Shown here piece after piece: positions 33,301-43,389 of a DNA stretch of 64,000 nt. The notes below the pieces were generated by a model, which did no database searches, had not been told where the DNA came from, and was given only the letters and a program-made list of their open reading frames with translations. The stretch is from NCBI GenBank assembly GCA_003116995.1, contig BDSL01000017.1:186001-250000 (forward strand), in the 5' to 3' direction. The stretch comes from Yamagishiella unicocca. Taxonomy: Eukaryota > Chlorophyta > Chlorophyceae > Chlamydomonadales > Volvocaceae. The position numbers and the translations under genes were made by a program. Numbering within the stretch: the first letter of the stretch is position 1; every line of letters starts with the position of its first letter.

Positions 33301-34196
33301 CGGCCGGCGCTTAAGCAAGGATGCGTCTCCGTGAGCGGCGGCATGAACGCGCAGATGGGCCCCCCATTGGTGTCCGATGGCCATGCGCCAAGTATCCTGT
33401 CCCGTCGCGTAAAACGGTTTCGACACCCCCCCCCCACCTCCAGCACCGCCTCCTCGCTGGCCTTGTCCGTCTCCGTCACCAGGTCGGTGGCCCCCTTGAA
33501 GCTGATGGAGCGGGGCCGGTCCAGAGCCTCCCGGACTACCTGGCAGCAGGACAGGCAGCGGAGGGAGCGGAGGCGGCGCGCGAGCCTTATTCCGGTCCAC
33601 CTGCCCCCCACCCCCCTTCCTCCCGCCACCCCTACCCCACCCCCCTTCCGCGCTACCCCCCCGACCCCCCCCCCACTGCCCTACCCCACCGCACCCTAGC
33701 TGATAGCAACGGGACAGGTATTCCATTAGGATGGATAAGGCCCGCCTCCACGCTTGCGTGGGCGCGCATAGGCTACGACCTCCCCCATGGTGCCTTGCGC
33801 GCATCGGATATGGGTCGGTGCCTGCCTGCTACTCCTGGCAAACCTTTCGGCGCCAGACTTCGCCCCTGGCGTTCTGCGTTCCCCTCCCCTAGCGGAGCTT
33901 CTTTCACTTTGCGCATACGCTGGCCCCTGGTTCACTCCGCGCAGCGCTAATCGCCTTCCAGCAAATACATCTTTCATAATATTATGAGATAAGACCGCGC
34001 TCACCGAGGCGCCCTTCTCGGCAGCGAGAATCGCCACCTCCAACAGCTCGGACAGGGCCACCGTGTCCGCTTGCGCTATCGCTTCCTTCGATGCTGGTGA
34101 TGCCATAAGTCGCAGACCGGTGCGAGTTCGCGGAGCTGTGTGGACGCGTCCTGTGCGCGTATGGCGCCCCACCGTGCACCGTCGATGTGCAAGCAT
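30392..34196 (-). CDS. IMPL1: Inositol monophosphatase family protein, IMPL1 type, 9 exons, 336 aa
   Basis: Exons: 34196-34005, 33539-33438, 33262-33180, 32517-32399, 32019-31931, 31762-31603, 31170-31100, 30974-30882, 30493-30392; every junction is in frame. It is a Mg-dependent phosphatase of the IMPase fold that removes phosphate from myo-inositol monophosphates and related sugars. Visible motifs are TDLVTETDKASEEAVLE (88-98 region), the metal ligand motif GEEGG in LLGEEGGVSGDTGSTYLW, the signature VDPLDGTTNFAHSYPAF (128-144), TGFGYEHDEAWSANMELFKE, and WDMAAG at 262-267. These match plant IMPL1, the plastid-targeted member, more closely than VTC4 or histidinol-phosphatase IMPL2; that is from memory of the family. 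The first 30 residues are Arg/Thr-rich (MLAHRRCTVGRHTRTGR) and fit an algal chloroplast transit peptide, so the upstream ATG was chosen over the internal Met31. Confidence 0.9.
32325..32395 (-). repeat. Dispersed repeats, two nested family A copies, reverse orientation
   Basis: AAACGGTTTTCCTTCGTACA and TTTTCCTTCGTACACGGGTT are two overlapping reverse copies of the family A left part, ending 6 bases from the exon 4 boundary of IMPL1. Confidence 0.8.
33000..33125 (-). repeat. Dispersed repeats, family D and a C/D fragment, reverse orientation
   Basis: ACCATGCGCCAGCTACACTT and then CCTGTAACCGGGTCTTTTTA form a reverse family D copy. TCTCGTAAACGGTTTTTATG at about 33099-33120 is a second fragment. 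A further reverse family C copy lies at 33380-33424 (CATGCGCCAAGTATCCTGTC). All are in IMPL1 introns. Confidence 0.75.
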
Positions 34197-34319
34197 ATTG
34201 AATTGAGCTCTTTCGACAGCACAGTGCCTTTGGATGCTACTTGTTAACCCGCGTGGAGAATATGGCTACGTTCTCAACGCAAATCAACAGCTGCGGTCCC
34301 GGCAATAGGAAAAAACAAT

Positions 34320-34547
34320 TTACTTCATGTACAGTACCATACCCCCTTCCGCTGCATCGGAATGAGCCAGCGACATGTGAGCTGTGATAGTATATCGAAT
34401 GATGGTGACGAGATCTGTGTCTTTGGAAAAGCGTTTTAGCCTGGTGTCGTCAACACACATTTTCACCGCCACCGAGTTGCATTCTTCCAGAAGTATCCGA
34501 TATGAATGCACCCATGTACATAGGGTTGTGGCTGCTGTCGCAACCAC
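34320..34547 (-). CDS. Unrecognised coding-like segment, 75 codons
   Basis: This frame ends AEGGMVLYMK before TAA and has ordinary protein composition with few Gly/Pro/Ala runs (for example FSKDTDLVTIIRYTITAHMS), unlike the surrounding noise. It may be the last exon of a small minus-strand gene whose upstream exons I cannot place, or chance. No family is recognised. It begins 124 bases upstream of the IMPL1 start. Confidence 0.3.
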   Translation of the reverse strand: MVATAATTLCTWVHSYRILLEECNSVAVKMCVDDTRLKRFSKDTDLVTIIRYTITAHMSLAHSDAAEGGMVLYMK

Positions 34548-35537
34548 TCTGAAGGAGGTTGAGGAGGAGGACGAGCGGGGAACCCGTAGGTCGGCACTCT
34601 GAAGGTCTGAACCGATCCGGACAAGGAGCCATAGCGAGCGTTTTCCAGCAACAGCAGTGGCAGCAGATCTGCTAATGGCAAGGTGTTACAGTAACCTCAA
34701 GCCCGGGCGAGCGAACCCCGGACAAAAAGAGGGGTCCGTAGATGTGGTCTCACTGCTGTGCGGCACGCTGGCACCAGCCAGGTGCCCGGTAGTTCTGGCA
34801 GCAGGGGCCCGCGATGGCGCGGAGGTTTGTTTGCTTGTTTGAAGTGTGACTCAGGCACTCGTGCAGGGGCTTCTGGCAAATGGGTGGTGTGGGCGAAGGA
34901 GCATATGGTATATGTGCGGATCGGACGGCGGCAGGAACTAAGAACATTGTGCGCGTCTGCACCGGATGGGCCCTATGCATCCGCCCAGGCCGTTTTCACA
35001 CAATAAACATATTCTAGCGAATGGACAGGCTTAGGTCTCCTTAATTCGACCTGAGGGTGTTATGGGTGTCCCCTTATGGATCCGTTCTGACAGAGTCCAT
35101 TATCCCATCCAGGAAATAACAACCGGGGGCCAACCCCGCACTCTAGCTAATAAACTCGGGCTATCTATCCACGCGCCACCGAACGCCGACGCCTGCTGCT
35201 GCCGGTACGCGGCTGCCCTCCGCGGGCGCAACACTGGATTACTATTTCATGCGCTGCTGCGTGCGTGGCTGCTTCTGCGGCGGCGAGGCTATCCCATGTA
35301 TGCACTACTTCTTCTTAGCTTTCTAGGAGGCCTTATTACTTGCGCACCCACCTACCTACCTACCGCAACTAATCATGCAGCAGTACGTACGCACGGGGGC
35401 ACATTACTGGCTCCAAGGTTACGAGTGCTAGGGCTGTCGCTGCTGGGTGTGGCCACGCACCTGTCTATGCTCGCCGCCGCCGCCGTGTATGTAATGCCAG
35501 CCAACAGCTAGCTGCTGGCGGTTTGAGCTTGGCGACG
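34548..35537. other. Intergenic, nothing convincing
   Basis: A 149-codon plus-strand frame (35062-35511) contains two hydrophobic runs (YALLLLSFLGGLI; LGLSLLGVATHLS), but its composition and lack of a recognisable domain make chance likely. Confidence 0.4.
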
Positions 35538-36146
35538 CCCATGGCGACAGCAGGAGGCGGCAGGAGCCCATGGCGACAGCAGGTAGGAGGCAACAGGAGC
35601 CCATGGCGACAGCAGGAGGCGACAGGAGCCCATGGCGACAGCAGGTAGGAGGCAACAGGAGCCCATGGCGACAGCAGGAGGCGGCAGGAGCCCATGGCGA
35701 CAGCAGGTAGGAGGCAACAGGAGCCCATGGCGACAGCAGGAGGCGGCAGGAGCCCATGGCGACAGCAGGAGGCGGCAGGAGCCCATGGCGACAGCAGGTA
35801 GGAGGCAACAGGAGCCCATGGCGACAGCAGGAGGCGGCAGGAGCCCATGGCGACAGCAGGAGGCGACAGGAGCCCATGGCGACAGCAGGTAGGAGGCAAC
35901 AGGAGCCCATGGCGACAGCAGGAGGCGGCAGGAGCCCATGGCGACAGCAGGAGGCGGCAGGAGCCCATGGCGACAGCAGGTAGGAGGCGACAGGAGCCCA
36001 TGGCGACAGCAGGAGGCGACAGGAGCCCATGGCGACAGCAGGAGGCGACAGGAGCCCATGGCGACAGCAGGAGGCGACAGGAGCCCATGGCGACAGCAGG
36101 AGGCGGCGACAGGAGCCCATGGCGACAGCAGGAGGCGGCGACAGGC
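35538..36146. repeat. Minisatellite of interleaved 29-bp and 33-bp units, 20 copies
   Basis: The shared core CCCATGGCGACAGCAGG occurs 20 times. Short units continue AGGCGGCAGGAG or AGGCGACAGGAG; long units carry GTAGGAGGCAACAGGAG. Short and long forms alternate in a partly regular higher-order pattern, and the last four short units share the GGCGACA form. Several frames stay open through the array. Confidence 0.97.
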
Positions 36147-37187
36147 GCGTGTGTTAATCACGAGGTCCAAAACCAGCTGGATGGTACATACATAGCATCG
36201 GACTGCGCCCAAGCACTTGCCACCGAAAGGGCGGGGTGGTGTACGTGGCTGCTGGTAGGTCCTTTGCTGACGGGCGAGACCCAGCTACCAGCTACCAGCT
36301 GCTGCCAGCTACCAGCTACCTACCCAAGGGACCTTGCAGCCATCGCCAAGCATACCCGGGCGCTTGCCACGCAGCAGAGGCGAGACAGGAATTATTCCGT
36401 CCCTCTCAGCCACAGTACCCTCTCTCTCCCAGCCATACCCTGTCGCTCGCTGGCATACGTAGGGCCTGCTGCGAGATCGGAGCCACTCACCTGTGGACCC
36501 TTGCTTCCCACCTGTTCCCACCCTGGGCGGGGTTATCGGAAGTTGAAGATAGGTAAATAAAGAGTCACGCCCATTTTGTTTCCATCACAGCTGCTACTTT
36601 GTTTTGCTTCATGTTTTACCATACATGTTATATAAGGCTTGTCTGGGCCTCATGGGCTGTACAGCTTGAAATCAACCAAGTAAGGGTAACCAAGTATACC
36701 GATCGATCCATGCATCGTCGAACGATTATTTGACATATTCAATATCTCGACTCACTGTTGATGTATGGCGTACACTCTCGATTGCCGGTATCCTTCTAAC
36801 CCTAAATGCTACATGCACGCTGCCACACTTTATTCCGTTGCGACACCTTGTATTGTAGGTAGGATGCACAGTCCATGCGTAAGGGAAAAAATAACGAGGA
36901 TACTACACTTGTCATTTGTTTTGGGGGAAGAAGCTACGAGCGACGAAGTGTGTGTGACCTGCCGGCTACCTGAATCGTGATCACGAAATCGGTGTAAAAA
37001 AGTGAGGATCATCGATCGTGTGTCCGAAATGGGGCATGTCGACTGCAAACAAAATATCCGAGTGGATATAGTTTTGTTGGTAAGCTAGCAAATGGTTTGC
37101 TGTGTTCGTTTCCCATTCTTCACGGTCTATTATTCACGTACACCGCTGTACGAGCGCCAGCATCAGCAATGAGAAGCCTTCAACGCA
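36147..37187. other. Intergenic, becoming AT-richer
   Basis: Contains a CAGCTACCAG microrepeat (36280-36325), and then composition shifts to lower GC after about 36550. No gene is supported. Confidence 0.45.
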
Positions 37188-37196
37188 CATAAATAG
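37188..37196 (+). promoter_or_regulatory. Possible TATA element of the membrane-protein gene
   Basis: CATAAATAG, 80 bases upstream of the proposed ATG. A weak match. Confidence 0.35.
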
Positions 37197-37275
37197 CTTC
37201 CTTCCTTACGCTCACATTGCATCGATCACCGCTTCTCTCTGCTCTATCAGCACTAACACCAGCCTAACTGCAAAG

Positions 37276-37680
37276 ATGGCGTACTGGGGCTTTAAAACGA
37301 CGTCAAATTTTGTCGTGTGGATGCTTATCGCAGTTATGTTCGTCACTGGAGCAGTTTGGTTCCCAATTGGAATTGCTGGTGTAGTGGGCTGCAATTCTTG
37401 CAGGAATCAGTTTAACAACGAAGTAGTGGGCCACAATTACTCTTTCTCCGACAACTCCACCAGTGTCAGTAGGAACTGCCTCTCCGCTGCGGTGACGTTT
37501 GCACTTTGGAATCCAGAAGATATCTTCTCGGATGAGTCGGGTGACGACTTCTACCAGTGGTGCATCAACGTTGGGCCCTTGGCGCAAATCATTGCTGGAA
37601 GCGTCCTCTTCCTCGCCAGCTTCCTCCTGCTGTTCCACTTTTGCTGCTGTGCGAAAAGTCCATACGATGGTAAGCATTAG
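37276..37680 (+). CDS. Small two-helix membrane protein, 134 aa, unknown function
   Basis: The frame also extends upstream to 37102, but the protein most likely starts at 37276 (MAYWGFKTT), where the context is AAAGATGGC and coding texture begins. Hydrophobic segment 1 (VVWMLIAVMFVTGAVWFPIG) is followed by an ectodomain with paired cysteines (GCNSCRNQ, NC, WC), sequons NYS and NST, and an acidic stretch (FSDESGDDF). Segment 2 is AGSVLFLASFLLLFHFCCC, followed by a short Lys-containing end. Glycosylation sites and cysteines suggest the middle faces a lumen or the outside. The end of the frame, GATGGTAAGCATTAG, contains a consensus GTAAGC donor, so the gene may continue in further exons not found. 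GC content is much lower than in the other genes. The family is unrecognised. Confidence 0.55.
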   Translation: MAYWGFKTTSNFVVWMLIAVMFVTGAVWFPIGIAGVVGCNSCRNQFNNEVVGHNYSFSDNSTSVSRNCLSAAVTFALWNPEDIFSDESGDDFYQWCINVGPLAQIIAGSVLFLASFLLLFHFCCCAKSPYDGKH

Positions 37681-39476
37681 CATGGGTGTTGCGTGAGCTG
37701 CCATCATTTGATTGGCAATGCATGTATGCCCTTACTTGTCACTTCCTACCTATCTAGTACCGCGTGCTTGCGTCGGTGCACCGCATGAACGCACGTGGAT
37801 GGACCGATAGCTACAAGCCATGGCTTGTAGCTAAGGCCATACCCCATGATCATAGCCAAACTCGCAGACCCCTGAGGGTTCACCTACCTGCTGCCCCAGG
37901 GGGGCCAGCTTGGCGATTTATACCAAGCTACTAAGGCCCGTAGGCACCCGCCCGCCTGCCTGCCGCCCTTACCTTTGCCTCACTCAATTGTGATGCATGC
38001 ACACATAATATGACCTATTCGGTCCATCCTACTGTTAATGATCGACCCGGCCCACGTACAGGATCTCGCCACGTGCCTACGGCAGTCAAGGTTTGAGCGA
38101 GCTCGCTAGCTGGATTTCATCACGGCCAGAAGCGGCATGCCGTGTATGCCGGCACACCTCGGTACCTAATGCATGACAAGGCGGATGGACGGCCGCGGGC
38201 AGATGGATGGATGGTGCCTCGAGCGATCGCTCGCTCCCGGATGAAACACGCCAACATGCATGGGATAGATGGGCGGATGGAATGATGGTCTAGAGCGCAA
38301 ACGCTGAAACAAGCTAGCAGCAGTAACTGTCGCATACAGTGGGATCCAGATGACCTGATCCGAACTACTACGGCGGAATCAGCAGCTTCTGATTGCATTG
38401 GGTCGCCGTCAGCATAGTGCGAAATCCACGTCGCCGGCCAACGTTAGATGCTCATCAGTACATACGTAATTTGCAATACGTGCTCATTCGGCTTGAGCGA
38501 GGATTGTATTCGCTATTGTATTGGTTGTTCGGCGGTTCAGTTGCCTGCTTATTATGATCGTGTGCTGCGCGGCGGTAGCTTAGGACGAAGCGGGCTGCTG
38601 GCTATTCCTATAAGGGTTTCACTTATCCCCTGCTGTTGGCTATCTGTATCGTCTCACTCGCTCGCCCACATGGAAGCTTGCTTGGGCGTTGCGCCATTGT
38701 TAGGTTTCATGAGGGGTTTACTGCACCGTCGTCCTCATTAATTGTTCGATGTCAACGCCGACAACCCGCCGCCGCCTTGCTTACTTGTCGCACGTTATCG
38801 TTGCCGCCATCGCCGTACGTTGCCCCGCCCTTCCTGGTTTCATATTAAGGGGGTTTAGTTTCACTTAGCGCATTAGTTGGTGTCGCGCGTGGATATATGC
38901 CTCTTAAAGTCTGCATATATACGCATAACCATGTGATGAATAACAACACCGCCAGCAGTGTGAGCTCCAAGCTCCAGTTAAGGAGTGAACCCCGTTCGTT
39001 TAGTGCGCATGCATGCAAACATACATTATTGTAGCTTGTATGCTTGTCTGGGCGCTCCTCACCTAAATATGTACGCCGGGCGGGGCTTTGCTGTTGAATC
39101 CACGCAACCTCTGCTTGCTGCAGTGCCTGTATGTTGGCCCGCCCCATACATACACGCATCCGTCCAGCCATCGCCTGTGGGTTTCGGTCCGGCGGAGGGC
39201 GCATCATCAGGCATGTCGCCAGCTTGTAATTTCTACGTACACGGTCCGGCACGTCGAAAAGTAGTCCTACGTAATGTATCTCTCCTACCTGGAAACGCCT
39301 GCAGCCAGCAGCGGCTCAGCACGCGGGATTCGCTGCACCATCACCGCCGAGCGGCTGCATCGATCTCGCAACCTCGCTCATCATACATCGATTGCCGCAG
39401 CGGATTGCGGCAGCGGCTTCACAGTAAGGTAAACAAGCAAGAAAATAAACACCATCAAAACAAAGGTTTGCTTCGA
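37681..39476. other. Intergenic, nothing recognised
   Basis: AT-richer sequence with short palindromic stretches (CTACAAGCCATGGCTTGTAG at 37810). No exon pair could be assembled. Confidence 0.45.
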
Positions 39477-39550
39477 GACCTTATTTCCGGCGAATAGACC
39501 TTATTTCCGGCGAATAGACCTTATTTCCGGCGAATAGACCTTATTTCCAG
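39477..39550 (+). repeat. 20-bp tandem repeat at the 5' junction of the LINE
   Basis: GACCTTATTTCCGGCGAATA in three perfect copies plus a partial fourth that runs directly into the LINE coding sequence. The array contains in-frame TAG codons, so the open frame begins only after it. Confidence 0.9.
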
Positions 39551-39644
39551 CTCCCCCGTCGCCCGTCACCCGCCTCGCCTGGCGCGCCCACCAGGGCTGG
39601 CTCGCCGCGGTCGTCGGCGTCGTGGCCGCGGTGCTGCAGCTGTC

Positions 39645-41606
39645 GTGGTCGTGGGCGCCCTCGCCGCAGCCGCTGGCGCCCTGGCCGCCCCGGGTCCCTC
39701 CACGTCGCCGTCCCTTGCCGCCACCGCTCCCGGGGTGCCTCGCCCCTCCCCTTCTCCCCCGCCCCCTGCCCTCGCTGGCCTTCGGATCGTGCCCGCTGCG
39801 GTGGCGCTGGGCATCCCCTTCACCAATCCGCCTGCCGCCCCCGTCCTCGATTGGGCGTCACGGATGTCGGAGGCCCGCCGCCGTCTCCAAAAGATCTCCC
39901 GCATGGCCCTGTCGATGTTCGGCCGTGCCACTGCGGCTGCAGCTTATGCTCTCCATATGGCGACGTACCACATGGAGCACTCGGGGCTGCCGCCGGCGGA
40001 GGTCCTTGCTGGCATCATGGCCCTTGTCGCAAAGCTGGTGGATCGGGAGCTAGGCCCTGATGACGCCCAGCGCCGTTTCACTGGTGTCCCCCTCCGCCTG
40101 CTCTCCGGTCATCCCACCATCGGCGGCTTCGGTGTACTGCCCCTTCGGCTGCATGTCCTCAGCCGGCATGCCAAGTGGAGCCTGACGGTCGCCCGCTCCG
40201 CGCTGCAGCCCCCGGCTGCCCGCGCGCCGTGGGTCCGGATTGCGGTCTCCTTCCTCTCTACCCTCCACCCTGCCTTCCGCCCGCTGGCCGTCACCACAGC
40301 TCGCCCGGATGGCCCGTGGCTCGGCGCCCCCTTAAGCTTGCCCCCGGACATCCACCGGCTTGCCACGAGCCTCGGTCACCTCCCCCCCCTGTCTGACGTC
40401 GCGGACCCCCCCCTGGAGCCGGGCGTCTGGTGCTTCAACGCGCCGCTGTGGGGCAACCCGCTCCTGCCCAACGCGGGGGCGCCGGGCCGGCGGCCGGGGT
40501 TGGAGGCTATCCATGGCCCCCTCACCATGTGCCGCCGCCTGCTGACCGTCGGCGACGCCGTCCGGGTGCAGGACGCTATGACCGCGTTTGAGGTGGAGCG
40601 CGCCCATGCCCTGGCGACGACGCCGGGCATGGCCATCTTCAGCCGGCTGGCTGAGCGCTGGACGACGCTCGTACGGCACGAGCTGGCGCCCTCCGAGCTG
40701 GCCATGGGTGCGCTCCAAGATCGCATCGCGGCGCGGGCTGCGGTGGCCGCTCTCCTTTCTGACATCTCGCCCGCATGGCTCGCTGCTGCTCGCCTGGCGC
40801 CCGATGGCCCCGCCCCGCCGTCGCCTGACGAGGTGGATGCTCTCCTCCTTGCTCGCCTGGGGTGGCGGCTGGGTGTGGACGCCGTGCTGCCCCTCACCTC
40901 CTTCACCGTCAAGCTGGGCACCCTGCTCCAGGCGGCGGAACTGGAGCGCCCCAGGCAGGCCTGTCATGCGGCGTATGTGCGGGAGGCGCTCGGGCTGTCC
41001 CCTGCTGTGGCTGCCACGCCCGAGGCGGCCCTTGTGGCGTTACGCGCGGTATGGCGGCGGTTGTGGAAGCGTCTTAAGTGGGAGCCGCGGTGGAAGGAGG
41101 TCCTCTGGCGGCTGGCGGTTGACGGGGTGCCCATGCCGGGCTCCTCTCACCTCCCGCTGGTCCCACCCGAACCGTGTGCTTGCGGCTGTTACCCCGCTGC
41201 AGCGGGTGTGGCCGAGTCGCCGCGCTTGCATCACTTTTGGTCTTGCCCCCTCGTCCGCCCGCTCTGGGATGAACTGGAAGTCTGCTGTGGGTGCGGGGTC
41301 ACGCGTGAGCATGTGTGGTTGTGTGTGTCGCCGGATCCGACCACTGTGCTGCAGTGTGTGTGGGATGTGGTGGCGTTGGCGGCGCTCAACGCGATGGAGT
41401 GGGCGCGCCGGTACATACACTCTCATCGGCTCTCCGGCACCACCCTCCCTGCTGCTATGCGTTCTGGCCTCCTTGCTAAGTTCTGGGCCTTGCTGCGGGA
41501 CTTTGCGGGCTTGGGTTTGCCCCGCAAGGACTGGGGTGACGTGGGGGTGGACCACCCATTTTTGTTCGTAACCGGGGGTCGGCTCATGTGCGCCGTGCCG
41601 CCCTAG
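39645..41606 (+). CDS. LINE ORF2 C-terminal region (post-RT domain and CCHC-like motif), truncated
   Basis: This uninterrupted frame, over 650 codons, reads in frame from about 39543. The segment HPTIGGFGVLPLRLHVLSRH and the preceding Met/Ala-rich helical region resemble the thumb and connection region seen in L1-like LINE polyproteins of volvocalean algae. Near the C-terminus, CACGCYPAAAGVAE and LHHFWSCPLVRPLW form the Cys/His motif that ends such polyproteins. No YxDD motif or endonuclease is present. The absence of stops over 2 kb suggests a young insertion. Family assignment is from recall and would need a database search. Confidence 0.75.
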   Translation: MVVGALAAAAGALAAPGPSTSPSLAATAPGVPRPSPSPPPPALAGLRIVPAAVALGIPFTNPPAAPVLDWASRMSEARRRLQKISRMALSMFGRATAAAAYALHMATYHMEHSGLPPAEVLAGIMALVAKLVDRELGPDDAQRRFTGVPLRLLSGHPTIGGFGVLPLRLHVLSRHAKWSLTVARSALQPPAARAPWVRIAVSFLSTLHPAFRPLAVTTARPDGPWLGAPLSLPPDIHRLATSLGHLPPLSDVADPPLEPGVWCFNAPLWGNPLLPNAGAPGRRPGLEAIHGPLTMCRRLLTVGDAVRVQDAMTAFEVERAHALATTPGMAIFSRLAERWTTLVRHELAPSELAMGALQDRIAARAAVAALLSDISPAWLAAARLAPDGPAPPSPDEVDALLLARLGWRLGVDAVLPLTSFTVKLGTLLQAAELERPRQACHAAYVREALGLSPAVAATPEAALVALRAVWRRLWKRLKWEPRWKEVLWRLAVDGVPMPGSSHLPLVPPEPCACGCYPAAAGVAESPRLHHFWSCPLVRPLWDELEVCCGCGVTREHVWLCVSPDPTTVLQCVWDVVALAALNAMEWARRYIHSHRLSGTTLPAAMRSGLLAKFWALLRDFAGLGLPRKDWGDVGVDHPFLFVTGGRLMCAVPP

Positions 41607-42526
41607 CTAGCCTGCCTTGGATGCTGTTTGTTCTTTCGTTCTTTCTTTCCTGGTGCCACCTTTGCTGGTTCGAGATACGAGTGGTGCGGGTGATGGGCAG
41701 GTGAGCCAATGGGGGCTTTTGTGGTGGTTTTGACGCGTAAGGGTGGCCTGCATGGGGCCGTGTCCTGCCGTCGCTTGTGCTCACTTTGCATGATGCTGTT
41801 TGCCTGCTGTTGCCCGTACCCGACCTTGGTTCCGTGTCTCTTCCGCAGTGCTTTCCCGCCGGGCTAAGGGCGGGTGCCGCCTGTCGTGCGGCCACTGTAA
41901 CGCGGTCTCTCTCTCTCCGGCGGGCTACGCACGAATTGTTACAAAACGGCTACTACAGTTGCTAGCTACCAACCATCAGCTTTTTGTGCGTCAGACCAGT
42001 TGGTTGCAAGCGAGGCAGGTATGTACGTCGCCCGGAGGCGTGTCGCCGACGCCGCCCTGCGCCGCCCGACCCGCTTTCCTGCAAGGCGTCTCCGCTGGCG
42101 GGGCTTGAGGACACGTAACTTACATATTATTACTAGAGAGAGGATGGTGATGCCGTTACCCAGCGGCAGCTCCCTTTGCTGGCTGGACTTGCTTTCGGGT
42201 AGGTAGGGCGTTTTCCGCATTTGGGCGGTGGCCCTGCTGGGCCGCCGGAGGTTTCCGTCCCCAGCCCGTCGGTCCGGGCTGCTGGCTGGTCCCGCCGTTT
42301 TCCTGCGCTAGCTGCTGGGCCTTGGGGTGCCTGCTGGGTTGTTCTCTTACCCTTTGTCGGGGTCCCGCCCTCTTGGCCGCGGCGGGGTTGTGCCTTTATT
42401 TGGGGCGCCTATTGGCCTTTGGTGCTGGCTTCTCGTACGGTGAGGTTCTCGCCCCCGGTATGGCCCGCCCCCGGTATGGCCCGGCCCCCCTTGTCGTGGG
42501 CTCACCCGGCTTACTTGCAGATACTG

Positions 42527-42618
42527 TAGCATCTTATTATATTTAGCTACCATAGCGGGGGGGGGGCGGTGGTAGCATCTTATTATATTTAGCTACCATA
42601 GCGGGGGGGGGGGGCGGT
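42527..42618 (+). repeat. Duplicated 46-bp 3' tail of the LINE with hairpin
   Basis: TAGCATCTTATTATATTTAG, CTACCATAGC and a G-run are present twice in tandem. In the second copy GGTAGC and GCTACC, 15 bases apart, can pair into a stem. Such tandem 3' ends and hairpins are known reverse-transcriptase recognition sites in some LINE clades. Confidence 0.8.
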
Positions 42619-42975
42619 GTTGACCTGTATTACACACTTTCCGACCTGTGACAGATCACACGCTTTGAGGGGGGGTCTTCCGCACTGCATTGCTCACGAG
42701 CTGGGGGCGAACAGCAGAATCGAACGAAAGTGCTGGTGGCCGAACAGAGGGTAGGCAGCAGCCAGGGCTCCAGCGAGCCTACCTGAGCTTACTCGTGGAC
42801 GGGACGCCGAGCCAACTCGTGTTCGTGCTCACAACGAACGAACCCACCCAACAGGCATTGATATGAGGGCACCATTGCCGCGACCCCCGGGTCGGTATCG
42901 CAGGTAGGCTGGTATCGCAGGTAGGCTGGTATCGCAGGTAGGTTGCTATGCTAGGGCCGCCCCAATGCAAGCAAC

Positions 42976-42980
42976 TTACA
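42976..42980 (-). terminator. Probable polyadenylation signal of KU70
   Basis: TTACA on plus (TGTAA on the coding strand), about 410 bases after the KU70 stop codon. Another lies at 42628-42632. Confidence 0.45.
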
Positions 42981-43389
42981 TTTGGAGCCACGCAGTGCGC
43001 CTCGACACGACGCGACACGCCAGCTCCCTCCGCCCACAACCTGACGACGAACCGCAGCGGGTGGATGGGTGCTTCGGCCGCAGCCACCGGCCAGCGCCCG
43101 TGTGCCATACACAGGTCCTTGCTACCCTACCTCCTGCTCCAGCCGCCTGGCTCTCCTCCTGCCCCTCCCGCCTCTCCTCTCTCCTCCCTCCTCCCTCCTC
43201 CCATCCTCACACCGTCACACGCCACTCCAACACGCCATTGCGAATCCGTTCAACTAACTAATAACTGCCAAGGAATCACGGTAACCGCCTACCTGCGCAC
43301 ACCCCCTCGTCCCCACCTCCCTCTCCCACCCCTCCAGCCAAACACCGCCCTTCCCCGGCATCGATCCTGCTGCACGTATATATCGTAAC

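Larger units (their letters stand above)
39477..42618 (+). mobile_element. 5'-truncated LINE (non-LTR) retrotransposon
   Basis: It consists of the 3' part of a LINE ORF2, a 3' UTR of about 0.9 kb, and a duplicated 46-base 3' tail. No long terminal repeats are present and no poly(A). The endonuclease and the RT catalytic core are missing, so the copy is a dead-on-arrival fragment typical of 5' truncation. I could not identify flanking target-site duplications. Confidence 0.75.

Noticed and set aside
35062..35511. 149-codon frame with hydrophobic runs
   Set aside because: Composition is unlike the recognised genes, and no signal peptide or domain is evident; it runs up to the minisatellite.
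35538..36146. Overlapping frames of 200-250 codons in several phases
   Set aside because: They exist only because the minisatellite lacks stop codons in most phases; no unique sequence supports coding.
35538..36146. Possible CRISPR-like array
   Set aside because: The units are contiguous tandem repeats without unique spacers, and the genome is eukaryotic. The same applies to the arrays at 4131, 47813 and 56188.
39622..40053. Alternative frames within the LINE
   Set aside because: Shadows of the 39645-41606 frame in GC-rich DNA; only that frame carries the LINE motifs.
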